A stretch of 34,373 nt of DNA, taken from assembly GCA_020720455.1 (NCBI GenBank), contig DYOQ01000011.1:13089-47461 (forward strand), in the 5' to 3' direction. Below are positions 22,297-31,978 of the stretch, in pieces. The notes under the pieces are model-generated. The model did not search any database and was not told where the DNA came from. It was given only the letters and a program-made list of their open reading frames with translations. Made by a program: the position numbers and the translations under genes. The stretch's first letter is position 1; each line of letters opens with the position of its first letter. The stretch is from Bdellovibrio sp. Its GTDB lineage: Bacteria; Bdellovibrionota; Bacteriovoracia; Bacteriovoracales; Bacteriovoracaceae.

Positions 22297-25200
22297 ATTA
22301 TTAATATTTGGAACTATTTTTTTATTTGGATGCTTTGGTCAAAGTGTTCCAGAGATTGCTAGTGATAATGATCAGAGAAAAATCGAAGATGTAACCAAAG
22401 GGAACGCTTGTCTTGTCTACTCAGAATTAGTTTTTAATAAGGCACTCTCTTATCAAGCAGTTTTATCAATGTTTTTGTGTAAGGGGTGGGACAAGGGCCC
22501 TGAGGGGTTACCTCATTTTTTTGAGGCGATCAAACAAATTGGCGAAGCCAAGTGGAACCATCTGTTTATGCCAATTAATAATGAGTTGTTTAACAAAGCT
22601 AATGTAAAAAAACGTGACCTTTTGTTTAAATATATTAGAGACCTCGATAAAGAAAATGGTCTCGATGATTTAGGGACAGTAATTTCTGCTCTTAATGAGG
22701 TTAATTTTTTCGACGCTCTTGCAAAGATCTTTTCTTGTGCAGATGATGGTGTCGAAAGTTGCCCCAAGGACAAACAAGATAAGAGGTTAAGCAAAAAAGA
22801 GATCATTGACGTATTTAAAATTATTAATATAGATGATGTAACAACGAAAAACTTAAGTGGATTTTTTAAAGGAATTAATAAAGCTGTTTCAGCAAATATT
22901 GATTCATACAAAAATGAATACAATAAAATTTTGGCGGATGATTTGGGTGGGGAAAATTTTCGGACGGTTAGAAAAGAGCTTATAGATGAGGTCGCTGAGA
23001 AAGTAATAGATGGCGGCATAACAAATCTTGATAGAAACTTTATTCAGCGGGCAATGCTATTTACCAAGGCAGGTGACGATCTTCCATGGATTAGCAAGTG
23101 GTTTAAACAAGAGGAAGTGACTAGTGATGTTGTAAAGAGGTTAATCATGTTCCCTGTGGAGGAATATCCTACAATGGAAAATGATTTTAAAGTAATCAAT
23201 AGTAAATATAATGATGATGTTACTTGTGAATTTAAAAGCGTCAGAGATGACCTTATCATTTCTATAAACTTTAAAAATCAGTTAGAAAACTATGTTGAAA
23301 AAATTGTTTATGAAAACAAGGATGATTTTTACGAGTTTTTGCTAGGACAAATGTCACAACTAGTGACGGCATCATCATTTTGTCCAAGCTATGTGGATAT
23401 TAAGAGGAAAATTAATGAGGATGGTAGAGTACATTCTGTTAATATGTTTAATTTAATTAATAGATTAAATAAGTTTATGGAAGAGGATCTTTTCTTTGAT
23501 TTATCTAGGATGATCTTATATTTTTCATTGGGTGAAAACAGAAATAACAACATAGATAAGCTTTATCTTTTAGATTTCTTTGCAAAGGATATTTTTTCTA
23601 AATTAAACAGACTTAATACAGTAATTATCCATAATTCACCTCGCATGTTTGATGAACTACTGGCCGTATTTAAAGGGTTTGGTGTAGAGAGTTTTGATGC
23701 GTTTGCTACTATCTTTATGTCGGCAACAGAATTGGAAAGTGTGGCCGAGCTTAGTTCAGCGGCAAAGCTGTGGCATTTTTATGATAAAGATGAGCAGGAG
23801 TACCTGCTTAATTTTATAGATAGACATTTTAGTAATGATATTAATACAGTTGAATTGTTAAAGTTTTATACAAACTTGCTTGATCTTTTTGCGGGATCAC
23901 TTCCTCAAATTGCCAAAAATTTAGTTGGAGATGAGACCAGTATAAATAAGACATACGATGCTGCAAAAACTTTTATCGAAAGCCTGAAAGGACAAGATGT
24001 TTTAAATGATTTTAGAAGGTTCTATTCTAGGGATCAGATTTTAAAGGTTATCGAGATAATATCTAAGAATACAGGTTCCGGCTTTAACGTAGAAGACAAT
24101 TCAGGTTTTATTTCGAATTATAAAGATAAAATGACGGATCAGAAATTTAAATTTGATTTTAGTTTTGGATCGAACGAGGAAGCTAAGAAGAAATCTAAAT
24201 GTATTACAGAAATATCGTCAAAAGGTTTGACGTTACAAGATGCGATAGTGGGACTTCCTGATCAGTGTTTAAACATAGAATCAGATGAGTTCGCTTTTAC
24301 AGTGTTATTCTGGTTAAACTATATTAATAAAGATTTTACAAAAATTAAGAGATTAACAACGAGTGAAAATGTCAGGGGGCATTTTTTAGATGATTCAGGG
24401 ATCATTGCTCCGAGGATGATTAATAATTTCGTTGGCATTGTTAAATTACTTGATGATGCTTTAAAAACTGATGGAGATGGTGGACTAAGATATCTCGTTG
24501 AGTCAGTTCAGTTTCATTTATACGAGCTTGGTGGTAGTGGGCAGGTTGGTTTATATGATAGCGCTATTTCCATTTTTTCACAGCTTCTTCAAGAGCTCCC
24601 AAGTAACCACGCACAATTTAGAGTGTCACTTCTTTCGGAATTTGTTAAAGATGAAAACTATTCTAAGATTGTTGATGTGATTGGTAGCGGTGGAAAGGTT
24701 TTGGGTGATTATGGTAAGTATGTTAAAGAGAGTGCTTCTGTCCAAAGTCAATATGAGTATGACCCAAAATATTCTTGTAATCAGTTTTTGGAAACTGGTG
24801 TCTCTGGAGGAAAAGCTGGAACTGTCTGTCCTGACGCTAGAACGATAAAGATAGTGACTAGAAATATTTTGAAGAAAATCAAAGTTGATTTTGAAAATGA
24901 TAACAGTAGCTTTGCAGGACAGCTATTGCAGGCGATGATTCCTGGTTCTGGGATTGAAGTTCCATACAATGTCAAATTTAAGAAGGCAGAAAATTTCCGA
25001 GTGTCACTTAAAGAGTTAGCAGAGATGTTTTATGTGTCGCTGGATAAATCTCTGCCAGAAAATAGAAAAATAGTTGAGTATGCTTCGGAAGATGACAACA
25101 GAAGTAGAGAAGAGGATGATGGAATAAGAACTAAACAGTATACACTTTCTACGCTTGAGCGAGTTGAAACTACAGTTCGAGAGGTTGGTTTTGATCGGAA

Positions 25201-26572
25201 TTACCTCGGTTCGTCATATATGAATGCCATTGCTTCCAGTGATGATTATGTCGGAACGTCGGAAGCGAAACTAGGCCTTTTAAAGAAATGTAAGAGTGTT
25301 AAGTTTTGTGGTAGGTGGTTAAGTAAAGATGAAGTCAGAATGGCAAAGAATGCGATTAGTTCTTTTCCTGGACTGATGGATATTGAGAGAGAGTTTGAAA
25401 AAGGTAAGATGATGCAATCTCTTTTAGTGTGTGCTGTATCATCTTCAGGTAAAGATGTAAGAATGCCAAGATTACTACCATATACACAAGAAGAATTAGA
25501 AAGGCACAATGGCCAGATTATTACAAACATTGCAAGCATTGGAGGAATGACGAATATTGGTAGGTTTTTGCATGACAGAGTTGGTCGGACAAATGAAGAG
25601 TTTAAAAATTTTATTAATAGTAAACAATTCCTAAGAGTAAGTGACCGGTTGCTTGCCAATTTTCCTGTGGCAACAACAAAAGAGAGGGTTGAGTCTATAG
25701 TTGACAATATTCTAGCAACTACCAATCAACATGGTGATAGCATTGTCGATGCTTTGATTGATTGGTTAAGTGGTTTAAGTTATAACGATTTAAGATTGGT
25801 TGAGGAGACTGTTGGTAATGTCGCTGTTGTTTCTACGTATCTTGGAAGTGAGTCAGATGTTTACGGAGTAAATTCAAATAATAGTAGCTATGAGAGTAAT
25901 GATCTTTTCTCAATGTTTGATAGTATTGATTTAGTTGTATCACTGTGGCCAGTTGTGCAAAAATTGTTTCCACAGGATGTTCCGTTGATAGATGTTGTTA
26001 GGCCATTAAATAATATATTTAAATTTTTAAAAGAGAAGTTACTTGCTAGTAGAGATGCTCGTGATAGTTATTATGTTGTTCTAAATGGCATCTACTCTAT
26101 GGTAAGGAATATATTATTAGGGCCAAGAGATAACTTTAAAGGTTTAGATTTTGTTTTGAGTTTGAGTAAAAATAAGCCAGCAGTGATTGAGAAATTTCTT
26201 AGTACGATTAGAGGTTTTTATAATTACTTAGATCTTTTACATGGAGTTGGTGAAAACAGTGGGAAATGGTTTGTTAATATTTCTCAAAAAATATCTTTAA
26301 TTCCACTTGAAGATGTTTTAGCAAGTAGGCCAGTTCAGGACTATTTAAAGTACACGACGATCCCTTATTTATCAGAAGGAACATCTGGGTATGTGGTTAG
26401 TAATTACCACTATGATGAGCTAGCTTCTGTTTTATTTTATCTCGAAAAGCAAGATGGCAAAACAAAAAGGTCAAACTTTGTTATGGCCCTTGATTCAATC
26501 TTTAAAAAAGAGATTGATAATATTACTAGGTTAATTGACGAATTCTCATCTATTCTTACTGTTAAACGCTGA
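22265..26572 (+). CDS. Giant lipoprotein of unknown function
   Basis: This 1435-residue protein begins with a type II signal sequence: hydrophobic residues to a lipobox LFGC, with lipidation expected at C23, followed by FGQS. The rest is predominantly helical, with regular blocks of charged residues and leucine/phenylalanine, more than ten scattered cysteines, no membrane segment and no repeat that I can align by eye. I recognise no domain. The call starts at GTG 22265, which overlaps the preceding gene; a TTG at 22286 would give a shorter signal peptide and is also possible. Such long lipoproteins at the cell surface are frequent in predatory Bdellovibrio-like bacteria, so a surface or periplasmic scaffold is a reasonable but unproven idea. 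Confidence 0.85.
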   Translation: MREIVRSLINRLLIFGTIFLFGCFGQSVPEIASDNDQRKIEDVTKGNACLVYSELVFNKALSYQAVLSMFLCKGWDKGPEGLPHFFEAIKQIGEAKWNHLFMPINNELFNKANVKKRDLLFKYIRDLDKENGLDDLGTVISALNEVNFFDALAKIFSCADDGVESCPKDKQDKRLSKKEIIDVFKIINIDDVTTKNLSGFFKGINKAVSANIDSYKNEYNKILADDLGGENFRTVRKELIDEVAEKVIDGGITNLDRNFIQRAMLFTKAGDDLPWISKWFKQEEVTSDVVKRLIMFPVEEYPTMENDFKVINSKYNDDVTCEFKSVRDDLIISINFKNQLENYVEKIVYENKDDFYEFLLGQMSQLVTASSFCPSYVDIKRKINEDGRVHSVNMFNLINRLNKFMEEDLFFDLSRMILYFSLGENRNNNIDKLYLLDFFAKDIFSKLNRLNTVIIHNSPRMFDELLAVFKGFGVESFDAFATIFMSATELESVAELSSAAKLWHFYDKDEQEYLLNFIDRHFSNDINTVELLKFYTNLLDLFAGSLPQIAKNLVGDETSINKTYDAAKTFIESLKGQDVLNDFRRFYSRDQILKVIEIISKNTGSGFNVEDNSGFISNYKDKMTDQKFKFDFSFGSNEEAKKKSKCITEISSKGLTLQDAIVGLPDQCLNIESDEFAFTVLFWLNYINKDFTKIKRLTTSENVRGHFLDDSGIIAPRMINNFVGIVKLLDDALKTDGDGGLRYLVESVQFHLYELGGSGQVGLYDSAISIFSQLLQELPSNHAQFRVSLLSEFVKDENYSKIVDVIGSGGKVLGDYGKYVKESASVQSQYEYDPKYSCNQFLETGVSGGKAGTVCPDARTIKIVTRNILKKIKVDFENDNSSFAGQLLQAMIPGSGIEVPYNVKFKKAENFRVSLKELAEMFYVSLDKSLPENRKIVEYASEDDNRSREEDDGIRTKQYTLSTLERVETTVREVGFDRNYLGSSYMNAIASSDDYVGTSEAKLGLLKKCKSVKFCGRWLSKDEVRMAKNAISSFPGLMDIEREFEKGKMMQSLLVCAVSSSGKDVRMPRLLPYTQEELERHNGQIITNIASIGGMTNIGRFLHDRVGRTNEEFKNFINSKQFLRVSDRLLANFPVATTKERVESIVDNILATTNQHGDSIVDALIDWLSGLSYNDLRLVEETVGNVAVVSTYLGSESDVYGVNSNNSSYESNDLFSMFDSIDLVVSLWPVVQKLFPQDVPLIDVVRPLNNIFKFLKEKLLASRDARDSYYVVLNGIYSMVRNILLGPRDNFKGLDFVLSLSKNKPAVIEKFLSTIRGFYNYLDLLHGVGENSGKWFVNISQKISLIPLEDVLASRPVQDYLKYTTIPYLSEGTSGYVVSNYHYDELASVLFYLEKQDGKTKRSNFVMALDSIFKKEIDNITRLIDEFSSILTVKR

Positions 26573-26589
26573 TTCAATCTTTCCCATTA

Positions 26590-26617
26590 TTGTGACAATT
26601 TCTTCATCATCTATACT
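26590..26617 (+). promoter_or_regulatory. Promoter of the moxR-bat operon
   Basis: TTGTGA (26590-26595) and TATACT (26612-26617) are 16 bases apart, a good sigma-70-like match. Initiation near 26624 gives a leader of about 50 bases to the ATG at 26674. Confidence 0.5.
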
Positions 26618-26641
26618 AGTTGTATATTGAAATAGTTATCG

Positions 26642-26658
26642 GTTCCGATTATTGGAAC
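26642..26658 (+). repeat. Short inverted repeat in the moxR leader
   Basis: GTTCC and GGAAC enclose a seven-base loop, six bases before the AAAGG ribosome binding site. It could form a small hairpin or be an operator half-site pair downstream of the promoter. Five base pairs is short, so chance is possible. Confidence 0.3.
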
Positions 26659-26673
26659 AAAGTAAAGGTGTCT

Positions 26674-27624
26674 ATGGGTATTGAGTGTATTGAAAAAGCA
26701 AATCGGGTTTTAGCAGAAGCAAAAAAAGTTGTGTTTGGCCAAAATAAAATGCTTGAATCAATATTGGCAGCGTTAGTATGTGAGGGCCATGTCTTGATTG
26801 AAGGGATGCCGGGACTAGGAAAGACAATGAGTGTATCAGTAATGAGCAAGTTGTGCGATCTTTCGTTTAAAAGAATACAGTTTACTCCAGACTTGCTTCC
26901 ATCAGATTTACTTGGGACAATGATTTATAGTCAAAAGACGGAACAGTTTTCAACTAAGTTCGGGCCAATTTTCACTCAAATACTTTTGGCCGATGAGATA
27001 AATAGATCACCGGCCAAAGTGCAAGCAGCACTTCTTGAAGCAATGGCCGAAAAACAAGTTACCATAGGTGAGAATAGTCACAAGCTTACAAGTCCGTTTG
27101 TTGTTTTAGCTACACAGAATCCAATTGATCAAGAGGGTACTTATCCGCTTCCTGAAGCTCAGATGGATAGATTTATGATGAAAGTTGTGGTCGATTACCC
27201 TGATTTTTCTGCTGAGAAAAATGTGCTTGGCCTAAAAAGTAATCCTCTTGGGTCTTTGACTCCACTTATTTCTACTGATGATATTTTACAAATGCAAGAA
27301 GAGGTAGAAAAAGTTTATGTAGATGAAAAAATTAAAGATTTGATTATACGAATAGTCCACGCAACGAGACCTGGGACTAAATTTTTTCCTAAAGAGCATG
27401 ACGGTGTAATTTTAGCAGGGGCTTCTCCTCGAGCATCAATATGGCTCTATCGTTTAGGTAAGTTTATGGCATATATGGATGGTAAGGATTTTGTTTCACC
27501 AGAACAGATAGTTAGAGTAGTGCCAGATGTCCTGGCCCACCGAGTATTATTAACTTATGAAGCAATGGTAGATAAAATAAATACTAAAGATGTTGTAATT
27601 AAGGTGGCAAAACAGATGGTGTAG
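26674..27624 (+). CDS. MoxR-type AAA+ ATPase
   Basis: MoxR ATPases act as chaperones that assemble or activate complexes with von Willebrand A proteins. The 316-residue protein has Walker A GMPGLGKT (44-51), QFTPDLLPSDLLGT (69-82), Walker B LLADEINRSPAKVQAALLEAM (104-124), sensor 1 ATQNPIDQEGTYPLPEAQMDRF, and sensor 2 GASPRAS. The ATG at 26674 is chosen because AAAGG is five bases upstream; a TTG at 26620 would add 18 unconserved residues and lies at the promoter. The stop is two bases before the DUF58 gene. First gene of the Bat operon. Confidence 0.95.
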   Translation: MGIECIEKANRVLAEAKKVVFGQNKMLESILAALVCEGHVLIEGMPGLGKTMSVSVMSKLCDLSFKRIQFTPDLLPSDLLGTMIYSQKTEQFSTKFGPIFTQILLADEINRSPAKVQAALLEAMAEKQVTIGENSHKLTSPFVVLATQNPIDQEGTYPLPEAQMDRFMMKVVVDYPDFSAEKNVLGLKSNPLGSLTPLISTDDILQMQEEVEKVYVDEKIKDLIIRIVHATRPGTKFFPKEHDGVILAGASPRASIWLYRLGKFMAYMDGKDFVSPEQIVRVVPDVLAHRVLLTYEAMVDKINTKDVVIKVAKQMV

Positions 27625-27626
27625 CA

Positions 27627-28481
27627 ATGGATCTAAAAAGCGTTGAGAGAACTGTTGCTCAAATTAAAAATACAATTTTTAAGAATTCAAATTCTTTTTC
27701 AATTGGAATGCTTAAATCAAAATTTAAAGGAACTGGCCTTCAGTTTAAAGAGCATCAGATCTATTCGCACGGGGACGATGTAAGGTTCATAGACTGGAAA
27801 ATTTTGGCCAAAACTAGTCAGCCATATATTAAAACATTTGATGAGGAAAGAAATGTCGAAATTGTGGTTTTGATTGATGCCACAGAAACGATGTTGATTG
27901 GCCATAAGGGTGTCTCTAAATTACAAGCTTCGGTAGAGCTCTGTTGTCTTTTGTATTTGTTGGCCAAAGAGAGTAGCGATTATGTTCATGCAGTAATTAT
28001 TTCTGATAAAATAATTTCTTTAAAAAGAGCATCTGGTGAAACAGGTGTTATCTCTTTGATTTCTGCATTAGAGGCAGATGGCCTAATGTTATCAAATGGT
28101 AAAATCAATATTGGTAGAAAATATAATGAGTATGTCGCGGATAAAGAGTTGATTGCAAGTGTTTTAAAACATCTTGAAAGACGAAGAGAGGTTGTTATTT
28201 TCTCTGACTTTAATAATTTTGTTGATGACACTTTTTTAAAAAGAATTGCTATTAGAAGTAATGTTCACTGTTTTCAAGTTCAGTCACCACTAGATTACGC
28301 AGATAAAATGCCATATTCGATTATCACTAAAAAACCTATTGGAAAGGGAAAGTTTAAATGTCGTCAAGAGAGAGTATGTATGCTCCAAACTCATCGTAAG
28401 GAAGGTGACATTGAAAAAAAAATTAAGAGACTTCATCTCGATGAACGTTACCTCGAAGAGTTTGTAAAGGAGATGATCTGA
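27627..28481 (+). CDS. DUF58 domain protein of the Bat operon
   Basis: DUF58 proteins contain a von Willebrand A-like fold and almost always follow moxR. The 284-residue protein carries the family hallmark YSHGDDVRFIDWKILAKT (46-63) and then VVLIDATETM (80-89), a MIDAS-like strand where the usual D-x-S-x-S is D-A-T-E-T. No membrane segment is visible, so it is cytoplasmic. It begins two bases after moxR and its TGA overlaps the next ATG as TGATG. Probably it is a partner of MoxR in building or regulating the Bat membrane complex; the biochemical activity of the family is not settled. Confidence 0.92.
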   Translation: MDLKSVERTVAQIKNTIFKNSNSFSIGMLKSKFKGTGLQFKEHQIYSHGDDVRFIDWKILAKTSQPYIKTFDEERNVEIVVLIDATETMLIGHKGVSKLQASVELCCLLYLLAKESSDYVHAVIISDKIISLKRASGETGVISLISALEADGLMLSNGKINIGRKYNEYVADKELIASVLKHLERRREVVIFSDFNNFVDDTFLKRIAIRSNVHCFQVQSPLDYADKMPYSIITKKPIGKGKFKCRQERVCMLQTHRKEGDIEKKIKRLHLDERYLEEFVKEMI

Positions 28482-29290
28482 TGCTTAGACAGGCACTTCT
28501 TTTATTGTTCATGTTTATGCTTTTGTTGGTTGTTGGCCAATCATTAAATGCAAGCAGTGAGTTACAATTTCAAATTAAAACGCATAACGGTAAGAGTGTT
28601 GATTTCGTTCCAGGAGATGTGGCCCATCTAGTGGTTCAAGTTTGGCCAGTAGCTGAACGTGAAATGCAAAAGTTTGTAAGTCTTGTTGACCAGAATGAGA
28701 TTGATTCTATTTATGTTACAGAAGTATTGTCGTCATCTTTTTCAGTAAATAATCAAGAAGTGTTAGAGATAAATGTTGTTGCAATTATTCTGGGTTCTCG
28801 TAAAGATGGCGCTCCTGAAACTGTTTTGGTTAATGGACGAAATGTTGACGTTATATATCAGAAAATCAAGATGAATATTCAGGGATTAGTGAAAGAAAAA
28901 GATTTTTATATTTTAGAGCAATCTGTTCAAAATGAGTTTCGGCCATCCATGGTAGTGATTATCTTACTGATAATCTTAATCGGACTATTGTTAGTAGTGC
29001 TATGCAAGTTGTTGATTAAGAGAAAGACCCAGAAAAGAGAGCTGAAAATGCAGGAGTTATTATTTGAAACTGCAAAAAATATTTTATTTGTCGAACGTCA
29101 AAGGGGTTCCATTGAACAGGTATATTTACAGAAAGAGTGTTGGATACCATATCTTAAAGATGATCAAGATGCTAATGAGTTACTTAAATGTATCGAAGAA
29201 GTTTTATATGTCAGAGAGTGGAGCGAGAGCGCAACCGCTCTACTGAGTGAAAAATGTCATCACCTTGGAAAACAACTTGAAAGAGTATGA
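28481..29290 (+). CDS. Single-span membrane protein in the Bat operon
   Basis: The 269-residue protein has a signal peptide (1-24), a periplasmic beta-rich domain (about 25-155), one strongly hydrophobic membrane span (157-179) and a basic then mixed cytoplasmic tail of about 90 residues. In Bat operons this position often holds a short uncharacterised membrane protein, sometimes of the DUF4381 type, that bridges DUF58 and the first von Willebrand A protein. I see no motif that fixes the family. The start overlaps the DUF58 stop by one base, and its 3' end overlaps the next gene. Confidence 0.75.
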   Translation: MLRQALLLLFMFMLLLVVGQSLNASSELQFQIKTHNGKSVDFVPGDVAHLVVQVWPVAEREMQKFVSLVDQNEIDSIYVTEVLSSSFSVNNQEVLEINVVAIILGSRKDGAPETVLVNGRNVDVIYQKIKMNIQGLVKEKDFYILEQSVQNEFRPSMVVIILLIILIGLLLVVLCKLLIKRKTQKRELKMQELLFETAKNILFVERQRGSIEQVYLQKECWIPYLKDDQDANELLKCIEEVLYVREWSESATALLSEKCHHLGKQLERV

Positions 29291-30266
29291 GTTTGTTCAC
29301 ACATTTTTTATAGTTGTTGGGGCAGTTGCTCTGCTCGTGTGGAGCGCCGAATATTGGAATTGGTTCAAGCGAGGGCAGTTAATTGTTTCTAAGCGTGTTA
29401 TTGGTAAACGTCTTGTTATTAGACGGTTGCTGTTTTTTGTAATGGGAAGTGTCGGGTGGTTGCTTATTACTTTTGCAATGATGGGCCCGAGAACTCCGCA
29501 GGGTTTTGTTAAGAATGATATTGAAGTTAATGATGTCACTTTTGTTGTTGATGTTTCAAGGTCAATGCTGGCAACTGATTTTACTCCAAACAGACTTGAG
29601 GTCTCAAAAGATAGGATTCTAGATTTTATTAAGCTAAGACCTAAGGACAGAATAGGAATCATAATATTTTCGGAAAAAGCGTTTACGCTTTTGCCTCTCA
29701 CTACTGACATGGAGTTAATTACTCATGTAGTTGGTCAAATTAATCCTGGGTTTTTAGGGGCCGGGACGAATATTGGAGATGCTGTTGGGTTAGCTGTTGG
29801 AAGGGGTTTGCATTCAATAGCAAAGAGTAAAATTATAATTTTGCTTACTGACGGTGTTAGCAATATTGGAATGTTAACGCCGGCAGAGGCAGCGGAGAAA
29901 GCAAAAGAAAATAACATAAAGGTTTACACGATTGGGGTTGGCGGTGATGATGATGCTAAAATACCGGTTCCAAAAAATTTGACTGGGGGAGTGTTAATGT
30001 ATCAGACAATTCCAGGTGGTAGTGTTGATTTTGAAGTGTTAAAGAAAATGTCAGAGGTGACAGGTGGTAAGCACTACGTTGCTAAAGATGAAAAAGCTTT
30101 GAGTGATGTTATGAGGGAAATTGAAAAGCTTGAAAGAACAAAGATAAATGTAGAGGGGATGGTAGTGTATAAGGAACACTACTTAAAGTATTTGATATTT
30201 GGACTTGTGATGCTAGTGTTTGCAGAATTGTCGAGACGGATAATAACAAAAGAGGCCGTGATATGA
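29247..30266 (+). CDS. BatA-like von Willebrand A membrane protein
   Basis: The protein has two N-terminal membrane spans (about 18-33 and 60-79), a periplasmic-facing von Willebrand A domain and a C-terminal span (about 313-330). The MIDAS metal site is complete: DVSRS (D102, S104, S106), the threonine of GAGTNIGDA and the aspartate of LLTDGVSN. VTGGKHYVAKD near the end is typical of BatA. GTG at 29247 gives the longest form and overlaps the previous gene by 44 bases; TTG at 29277, with GGAA six bases upstream, is an equally good start and still keeps both spans. The end overlaps the second von Willebrand A gene as ATGA. It probably pairs with that protein in a MoxR-dependent envelope complex. 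Confidence 0.9.
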   Translation: MKNVITLENNLKEYEFVHTFFIVVGAVALLVWSAEYWNWFKRGQLIVSKRVIGKRLVIRRLLFFVMGSVGWLLITFAMMGPRTPQGFVKNDIEVNDVTFVVDVSRSMLATDFTPNRLEVSKDRILDFIKLRPKDRIGIIIFSEKAFTLLPLTTDMELITHVVGQINPGFLGAGTNIGDAVGLAVGRGLHSIAKSKIIILLTDGVSNIGMLTPAEAAEKAKENNIKVYTIGVGGDDDAKIPVPKNLTGGVLMYQTIPGGSVDFEVLKKMSEVTGGKHYVAKDEKALSDVMREIEKLERTKINVEGMVVYKEHYLKYLIFGLVMLVFAELSRRIITKEAVI

Positions 30267-31978
30267 TTATCATGAATACTTCTTATCTATATGCTGTAAT
30301 TGGACTGTTTGCGCTTATTTCGTTGTATGTCTTAGTATATGATATCAGATACGTTAGATGGGTTAAACAACACTGGTTTTATTCAAGACGGTTTCATAGT
30401 TATCTTGCGACATTATTATTTTTGTCCGGCATTATGCTAATGATGGTTTCAGCTCTAGATATTAGAGGAGAAGAAAAAAAAATCAATGCTCAAATACCGG
30501 AACAAAAAACGGTTTTGATGATTGATGTTTCTGAAAGTATGCTGGCCGAAGATGTCCGGCCTAATCGTTTTGAAAAAGCTTTGATCATGGCACAGATCTT
30601 TGTAAAAAGAGCTGTAGGACATAAAATAGCAGTTGTGATTTTTTCTGAAACAGCTAATGTTGTTATTCCATTTACTACAGATGTTGATTTGATAAATGCA
30701 AGGTTGAAAGCGCTATCGAAATTGGAAATTGTTCAAGGTGGAACAAATTTGAAGCTCTCCATTAGAGAAACGCTTGGTTATATAAAAACATCTGGAATAG
30801 ATGTTGGGACTAATGTTTTATTATTTACTGATGTTGAAGACCAAGAGATTGGCCGGCCAGTAGAAGTATTAGATCAAATAAATGTGGGTTTAGTTGGGAT
30901 TGGCACACGAGACGGTTCAAGAATCCCTATCCGTGATGAGTTTGACGTGTTGAAAAAATATAAAACATTTAAAGGAAATGAGGTTATCACAAAACTTGGC
31001 GAAGGTAATATTGATAAAATATTTACAGGAAACTTAAATTATAAATACTGGATTGTTAATAGTTCAAATTTAGCAGTCGATGAAGTTTATAATTTTTTTC
31101 AACAAAGCTTTAAATCTAAAATATCAGACAGAGAGATTTATATTAGAGATGTTTATTCATACTATTTTATTTTTATCGGAGTGGTGCTCTATGTCTTTTC
31201 TATGCTTCTAAAGTTTATTAATCCGCTCAAGATTATGGCCGCAGGATTAGTTTTTGTGCTAACCACCCTGCCTGCGTTTAGTGTAGAAGAGGATGTCAGA
31301 AATGATCTTTTGAATCTCCTTAAGTCAAATAAGATTAATAAAAGCGAAAAAAATAAGTTGGCAGAGTTTTTTTTAAAAGAAGGAAAAACCAAAGAGGCAG
31401 TAACTTTGTATACTGAAAATCGAGGAGGAGTGTTTCTTACAGAGAGTAATGAGGTAAGGTTTAATAGGGCCACAGCATTGATTGCAGATAAGAATATTAA
31501 AGCATCTGCAAAAGAGTTTTTAGAATTTCAGAATGAACTTAAATCTTCTGAGGAGTTAGTTGATATTTTGAAAAAATCTAGGGTTAACTTGTTGTTGGCC
31601 GTGGCAAGGCAAAGGGCGGAGTCTCAAGACAAAGACAAAGACAAAGACAAAAACAAAAATAAAAACAAAGAGAGTAAAGGAAATAAAGAGAATAAAAAAG
31701 ATGGTGGTGATGGGCAGTCAGAAAAACCTAACAATAAGTCTTCGCAAAATAAAAACAATGATAAGGACGAAAAAAAAGAAGATAAAAAGAAAGACAAGCA
31801 AGAAAAAGAAAATACGAAAGATGAGCAGCTAGAGAAAGAAATGGATCAAGCTAGGAAAATGGTTAAAACACCTGCAGTATTAAAAAGTTTGATAGATGAG
31901 GATAGAAATATTCAGAGAAAATATATGAGTACATTAATTGATCGAAAATCGAATAAAACAGAGAAAAGGGATTGGTAA
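30263..31978 (+). CDS. BatB-like von Willebrand A protein fused to a C-terminal BatC-like tail
   Basis: The first half repeats the BatA plan: two spans (about 8-28 and 47-64), a von Willebrand A domain with the MIDAS motif DVSES (D88, S90, S92), GGTNLKLS and LLFTDVEDQE, then a further span pair near 290-335. From about residue 345 it continues into a helical, TPR-like region and a highly charged lysine/aspartate/asparagine-rich segment (about 455-520). In many genomes this BatC-type part is a separate protein; here it is fused, giving 571 residues. A hexanucleotide repeat at 31628-31669 encodes part of the charged segment. The start is set by ATGA overlap with batA and the stop overlaps batD by one base. 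Confidence 0.88.
   Translation: MIIMNTSYLYAVIGLFALISLYVLVYDIRYVRWVKQHWFYSRRFHSYLATLLFLSGIMLMMVSALDIRGEEKKINAQIPEQKTVLMIDVSESMLAEDVRPNRFEKALIMAQIFVKRAVGHKIAVVIFSETANVVIPFTTDVDLINARLKALSKLEIVQGGTNLKLSIRETLGYIKTSGIDVGTNVLLFTDVEDQEIGRPVEVLDQINVGLVGIGTRDGSRIPIRDEFDVLKKYKTFKGNEVITKLGEGNIDKIFTGNLNYKYWIVNSSNLAVDEVYNFFQQSFKSKISDREIYIRDVYSYYFIFIGVVLYVFSMLLKFINPLKIMAAGLVFVLTTLPAFSVEEDVRNDLLNLLKSNKINKSEKNKLAEFFLKEGKTKEAVTLYTENRGGVFLTESNEVRFNRATALIADKNIKASAKEFLEFQNELKSSEELVDILKKSRVNLLLAVARQRAESQDKDKDKDKNKNKNKESKGNKENKKDGGDGQSEKPNNKSSQNKNNDKDEKKEDKKKDKQEKENTKDEQLEKEMDQARKMVKTPAVLKSLIDEDRNIQRKYMSTLIDRKSNKTEKRDW
31628..31669 (+). repeat. In-frame hexamer repeat in the charged tail of the BatB-like protein
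   Basis: Four perfect GACAAA hexamers (31628-31651) are followed by AACAAA, AATAAA and AACAAA, encoding alternating Asp-Lys then Asn-Lys. Because the unit is six bases, slippage would change tail length without a frameshift. Confidence 0.85.

Noticed and set aside
22513-23019. 168-codon minus-strand frame opposite the giant lipoprotein gene
   Set aside because: It is serine- and leucine-rich in the way expected for a reverse-frame shadow, and the plus-strand frame with lipobox and coupled start explains the region.
25246-25725. 159-codon minus-strand frame opposite the giant lipoprotein gene
   Set aside because: Same reasons as for the other shadow: no ribosome binding site or context, and a strong gene on the opposite strand.
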